From: Actinomycetota bacterium | GTDB lineage: Bacteria > Actinomycetota > Humimicrobiia > Humimicrobiales > Humimicrobiaceae | Assembly (NCBI GenBank): GCA_023487035.1 | Contig: JAMDEN010000162.1 | Location: forward strand, 1-40,137 | Direction: 5' to 3' | Length of the DNA stretch: 40,137 nucleotides | Part shown: one piece after another, positions 36,628-40,137 of the stretch | How positions within the stretch are numbered: position 1 is the first letter of the stretch | How the letters are laid out: each line of letters opens with the position of its first letter | Position numbers and translations under genes: made by a program | The notes under the pieces: model-generated | Databases searched by the model: none | What the model saw: the letters and a program-made list of their open reading frames with translations, nothing else | Told to the model about the DNA's origin: nothing

Positions 36628-37485
36628 ATGGAGAAAATATTAATTGTTGATGATGAAGAAGAGATAAGAAACTTAATTAAAGATTTTCTTATTAAGAACA
36701 ATTTTGAAACATATTTAGCTTCAAACGGGAAAGAAGCACTTGAGAAACTTTTAGTAAAAAACAGTAATTTTGATCTTGTTATTCTTGATATCATGATGCC
36801 CGAAGTTGATGGCATTGAAGTAATAAAAGCATTAAGAAAAATAAGCAATATTCCTGTTATTTTCCTTACATCTAAAAGTGAAGAAATAGATAAAGTTTTA
36901 GGCCTTGAAATTGGAGCGGATGACTATATTACAAAACCATTTAATCCAAGAGAGATGGTTGCAAGAATTAAGGCAGTTCTACGCCGTAGCGCTCAACAAA
37001 GTCGGGATAATTTAAATTTGTTAAATAAAGTAGATGAGCTATTATCAGCCAAAACAAATTTAATCACTGATAATCATCATACTGAAGCTTTAAATACAAA
37101 TGAATCATATAAGTTTGCAAATGAAGCCACGTACAGTAAACCAATAAAAATTTTTTTTAATGCTACTGCTGCATTAGGTAGAAAAAAATTATTATCTCTT
37201 GAAATAAACCCGCAGTCTTACAGAGTATTTATTAACGGCAGGGAAGCCAAATTTACCCATAAGCAATATCAGCTATTACTATATCTTATTCAAAATAAAA
37301 ATATCGTCCTATCGAGGGAAAAAATTTTAGAAGCTGTATGGGGATTTGATTTTTCAGGTGAGACCAGAACAGTTGATGTTCACATAAAAGAACTGCGAAA
37401 AAGGATTGGCGATGCTAATGGTGAGCTTATAGAAACAATTTGGGCAACAGGTTATAGATTTAATTATGATAAGGATATAAATTGA
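36628..37485 (+). CDS. OmpR-family response regulator with long inter-domain linker
   Basis: ILIVDDEEEIRNLIKDFL...LVILDIMMPEVDGIEVIK...FLTSK...GADDYITKPFNPREMVARIKAVLRR; C-terminal wHTH (FTHKQYQLLLYLIQNKNIVLSREKILEAVWG...TVDVHIKELRKRIG). Confidence 0.95.
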   Translation: MEKILIVDDEEEIRNLIKDFLIKNNFETYLASNGKEALEKLLVKNSNFDLVILDIMMPEVDGIEVIKALRKISNIPVIFLTSKSEEIDKVLGLEIGADDYITKPFNPREMVARIKAVLRRSAQQSRDNLNLLNKVDELLSAKTNLITDNHHTEALNTNESYKFANEATYSKPIKIFFNATAALGRKKLLSLEINPQSYRVFINGREAKFTHKQYQLLLYLIQNKNIVLSREKILEAVWGFDFSGETRTVDVHIKELRKRIGDANGELIETIWATGYRFNYDKDIN

Positions 37486-38933
37486 AAATCCAGGATAAAC
37501 TGACAAATTATATTGCTTTAACATTATTTATAATCATATTTTTAGCTTCAGGTATTTTTACAACTCTTTTTGTCTTTAATGACAGAAATTCAAAATTACT
37601 GGATTTAACTTTACAAAATACTAATTTTTCAGAAGGTTTATTGAAAAGATATCCCTCAGTTGATGACGCTTTGATGGATCCCGGCTTTTTTATAATTGTT
37701 AAAGGTTACGAAGGAATATCAGGAGTAAGGATTACACTTATTGATAAGAATTTTAATATTATAATTAATCCCTATGATTTAACAAAAGTAGATGCGGAAA
37801 AGCTTATAACTTCAAATTCTATTTTAAGAGGGTTTTTTAATAATATTAATTCCGATAATGTAGAAAAAATAGTTAATTTTAATCTTACAAATAAAAAATA
37901 TTATGTTTCAGTCTATAAGTTAAAAGTTGGAGGTTCAGACTATTACTCTGCATTTTTTAAGGAAAAAAAGGATCTGGATGTCCCTCCAATCAGATACTTT
38001 ATGGCTTTAGCTTTACTTTCATTTGCAGCTTTGCTTATTTCTTATTTTGCCGGTTTTATTCTTAGCAGGGGTATTTCAGGTAATCTTGTTAAATTAAGCA
38101 GTTATGTTAAGAAAATCTCAGCGGGCAATTATGATGAGGAAATTTCAATAAAAACAAAAGATGAAATACAGGATTTAGCCGAAAATATAAATTTAATGAA
38201 AAGTAAAATTAAAATAAGCCAGTATTCTCTTAAAGAATTTACTTCAACAGTATCTCATGAGATAAAAAATATGCTTACTGTAATTCAGGGTTATTCTGAG
38301 GGAATAAAAGCAGGTATTTATAAAAGCAAGGAAGAGGTTGATGATGCGCTTCATAAAATTATCAGCAAAACAAAAGATCTTGAAAATTTAACAAACAGTC
38401 TTCTTGTTTTATCAAAAGTTGAGAATAAATTTATTGAAATAAAAAAAGATTATATTAATCCTGTAGAAATTGTAGAAGAACTTATAGAAACTTATGAAAA
38501 TCAGCTTTTTATAAGCAATTTAAAAATAGCTAAAAAAATTAATATAGATAATTCCATAAGGTTAAAAAGTGACAGGTATTTAATTCAAACTATTCTTTCA
38601 AATCTGATAAATAACGCCATAAAGTATTCATTACCAAATTCTACTATTGATATTTCTCTTTCAAATGAAAATATAAGAGGATTTAAGCATCTTGTATTTT
38701 CTGTTTCTAATGAGGGGTTTGAGATTTCAGACGAAGAAAAAGGCAAGATTTTTAAAATGTTTTATAGAGGCAATAAAGCTGAATTTTATAATATTGAAGG
38801 TTATGGTTTAGGACTTGCAATTTCCCATAAAATTGCTACTTATCTTAAAGCAACATTAGACTTTAAGTCAGATGGTAAATTAAATACATTTATTCTAAAA
38901 ATGAGGATGTCTGAAGATGAAGAAGAAAGATGA
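37482..38933 (+). CDS. Membrane sensor histidine kinase (HAMP, HisKA, HATPase_c)
   Basis: STVSHEIKNMLTVIQGYSEGI H-box, LSNLINNAIKYSLPNS N-box, GYGLGLAISHKI; TTG start overlaps the response regulator stop. Confidence 0.93.
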   Translation: MKIQDKLTNYIALTLFIIIFLASGIFTTLFVFNDRNSKLLDLTLQNTNFSEGLLKRYPSVDDALMDPGFFIIVKGYEGISGVRITLIDKNFNIIINPYDLTKVDAEKLITSNSILRGFFNNINSDNVEKIVNFNLTNKKYYVSVYKLKVGGSDYYSAFFKEKKDLDVPPIRYFMALALLSFAALLISYFAGFILSRGISGNLVKLSSYVKKISAGNYDEEISIKTKDEIQDLAENINLMKSKIKISQYSLKEFTSTVSHEIKNMLTVIQGYSEGIKAGIYKSKEEVDDALHKIISKTKDLENLTNSLLVLSKVENKFIEIKKDYINPVEIVEELIETYENQLFISNLKIAKKINIDNSIRLKSDRYLIQTILSNLINNAIKYSLPNSTIDISLSNENIRGFKHLVFSVSNEGFEISDEEKGKIFKMFYRGNKAEFYNIEGYGLGLAISHKIATYLKATLDFKSDGKLNTFILKMRMSEDEEER

Positions 38934-39004
38934 AGAAAAATAGCCTTTAATGGTTTATAATTAATACAAAGGGAAGTAATCACTTTTAAATATTCTTTCA
39001 TATT

Positions 39005-39622
39005 TTATTCTTGAATTAGACTTATGATTCTCACTGCTGCTCTGCTAATCTTAGGTGACTTAAATTTTTGTGCAAAATCTATAAGCATTTTTGTATCAAT
39101 TCTCTCAATGTTCTGAAGACGCAATTCTTCAAGATATTCCATACTATCAGATTTTGGCGTAAGGTAAATCAGATCAAGCAGGCTTTTTTCAAGTAATGCA
39201 ATAAAAACTTTTATACCGCTTGAGACTTCAATCTCCTTGTAACCCCAAAAAAGTTCTTTTTTTATATGCCTGAATTGAAATTTGCCTGCCTTCGTAGTTA
39301 TTTCCTCTGATCTTCCTGTTGTAACACTTGTAGTTATTGGGACATATTCTGGAATAATCCCAAAATATGCAAGTGCTGATTGTAAACTAACATAAGAAGC
39401 TCTTCTCATCATGTTCGCAATTAAAAATGGATGAGGTTGCATATCTTTATATGGTTGAGCTACTGCATAAATACCTCTGCGTAACTGAATAAGCTTACCA
39501 TTTGATACCCACCTTGTCAGTTGTTTACGGATAATATTGATAGATTCGCCCCCAGCCAATAGCTTAGATGATGAAAATATGATTTCTCCATTAAGTAATT
39601 TTAATAATTGTTCAAATTTCAT
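39005..39622 (-). CDS. AbiEi-like (type IV toxin-antitoxin) antitoxin/regulator, apparently orphan
   Basis: IIRKQLTRWVSNGKLIQLRRGIYAVAQPYKDMQPHPFLIANMMRRASYVSLQSALAYFGIIPEYVPITTSVTTGRSEEITTKAGKFQFRHIKKELFWGYKEI; start MKFEQLLK at 39622 preferred over the listed 39685. Confidence 0.75.
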   Translation of the reverse strand: MKFEQLLKLLNGEIIFSSSKLLAGGESINIIRKQLTRWVSNGKLIQLRRGIYAVAQPYKDMQPHPFLIANMMRRASYVSLQSALAYFGIIPEYVPITTSVTTGRSEEITTKAGKFQFRHIKKELFWGYKEIEVSSGIKVFIALLEKSLLDLIYLTPKSDSMEYLEELRLQNIERIDTKMLIDFAQKFKSPKISRAAVRIISLIQE

Positions 39623-39628
39623 AGCAAT

Positions 39629-39657
39629 AAAATACCATAAATGTCTACTTATTGCAA
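39629..39657 (-). promoter_or_regulatory. Promoter TTGCAA-N17-TATTTT (extended -10 TGGTATTTT), probably leaderless AbiEi-like gene
   Basis: Minus strand: TTGCAATAAGTAGACATTTATGGTATTTTATTGCTATG; the ATG starts 6 nt after the -10. Confidence 0.5.
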
Positions 39658-39923
39658 TATATTTTATTTGCCATAATAATGTCACGGGGACGTATAATTT
39701 GACATGATGACATGAAAAATAAATTTTGGTGATTAATTAGTTCCTGGTAAATAATTCATTTTAGCAAGCTATTTGTTTAAATTAAGCTTAAAATTTTCTA
39801 AATTAAAACTTTTTAGCCAATTATTCATCAGAAACTAATTAATTTATACTGAATAATTCAATTATTTCTAGTTTTTTTTCACATCATGAACTTAAAGTTT
39901 TAAAAATATCTAAAGCCTTAAAA

Positions 39924-40019
39924 GTTTCAAATCCTTATAGGTAATCTAAAAATTACTCCAAGCAGTGATAATACTATTGTCAAAATAGTGTTTCAAATCC
40001 TTATAGGTAATCTAATAAC
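39924..40019 (-). CRISPR. CRISPR array remnant: two 30-bp repeats, one 36-bp spacer
   Basis: GTTTCAAATCCTTATAGGTAATCTAAAAAT (39924-39953) and GTTTCAAATCCTTATAGGTAATCTAATAAC (39990-40019), spacer 39954-39989; reverse complement ends ..GGATTTGAAAC, like I-B-type repeats. Confidence 0.82.
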
Positions 40020-40035
40020 CCGCAAGGGCAGAGTT

Positions 40036-40055
40036 CCACGCACTTCAGTGCGTGG
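40036..40055. mobile_element. Subterminal hairpin of an IS200/IS605-like element (left end)
   Basis: CCACGCAC-TTCA-GTGCGTGG perfect 8-bp stem, upstream of a TnpA-like start. Confidence 0.65.
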
Positions 40056-40091
40056 GTGAATGGATAGGCGACGATATGATAAAATACAAGA

Positions 40092-40137
40092 ATGGAAACA
40101 TACTTAAGCGGGCATGGAGCATACAGAACAGAGTATC
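40092..40137 (+). CDS. tnpA: IS200/IS605-type transposase TnpA, N-terminal fragment (runs off the window)
   Basis: ATG GAA ACA TAC TTA AGC GGG CAT GGA GCA TAC AGA ACA GAG TAT = METYLSGHGAYRTEY, resembling the ..H..Y...YHIVW.. start of Y1 transposases. Confidence 0.6.
   Translation, partial: METYLSGHGAYRTEY

Noticed and set aside
1-40137. tRNA, rRNA or known riboswitches
   Set aside because: No cloverleaf-like, rRNA-like or recognisable riboswitch core sequence was seen on reading; the intergenic regions are mostly A/T-rich low complexity.

Overview
AT-rich bacterial window (40,137 bp), almost entirely + strand. Most of it is accessory carbohydrate or cyclitol catabolism. From left to right: (1) the C-terminal tail of a GH38-like alpha-mannosidase overlapping a UroD/MtaA-like gene, then a decayed WYL-domain remnant and a small DUF6922-like ORF. 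(2) An oxidative module bounded by two paralogous MFS transporters and a DeoR regulator: SdhA/FrdA-like flavoprotein, stand-alone SdhB-type 2Fe-2S protein, creatininase-family hydrolase, FGGY kinase, AGPS/GlcD-like FAD oxidase, and a GlcF-like Fe-S protein with cysteine-depleted CCG domains. (3) A ROK regulator followed by a large ABC-transporter/catabolic module: lipoprotein SBP, two permeases, a 79-aa membrane protein, two adjacent MalK-type ATPases, four xylose-isomerase-like TIM-barrel proteins, two Gfo/Idh/MocA proteins, a Zn-dependent dehydrogenase, a ManA-like cupin, and three consecutive FGGY kinases (the last XylB-like). (4) An OmpR/PhoR-type two-component pair, an orphan AbiEi-like antitoxin gene, and at the right edge a two-repeat CRISPR remnant (30-bp repeats, 36-bp spacer) next to a hairpin and the first codons of an IS200/IS605-type TnpA. 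Best candidates for something undescribed: the combined MFS-bounded redox/hydrolase/kinase module with the ABC/TIM-barrel module (all fold classes of the Thermotoga inositol pathway plus extra flavoprotein and kinase chemistry), an 11-bp perfect hairpin burying an SD-like sequence inside a kinase ORF, and a recurrent pattern of short direct duplications at or just after stop codons. All functional calls are from reading motifs; no database search was run.
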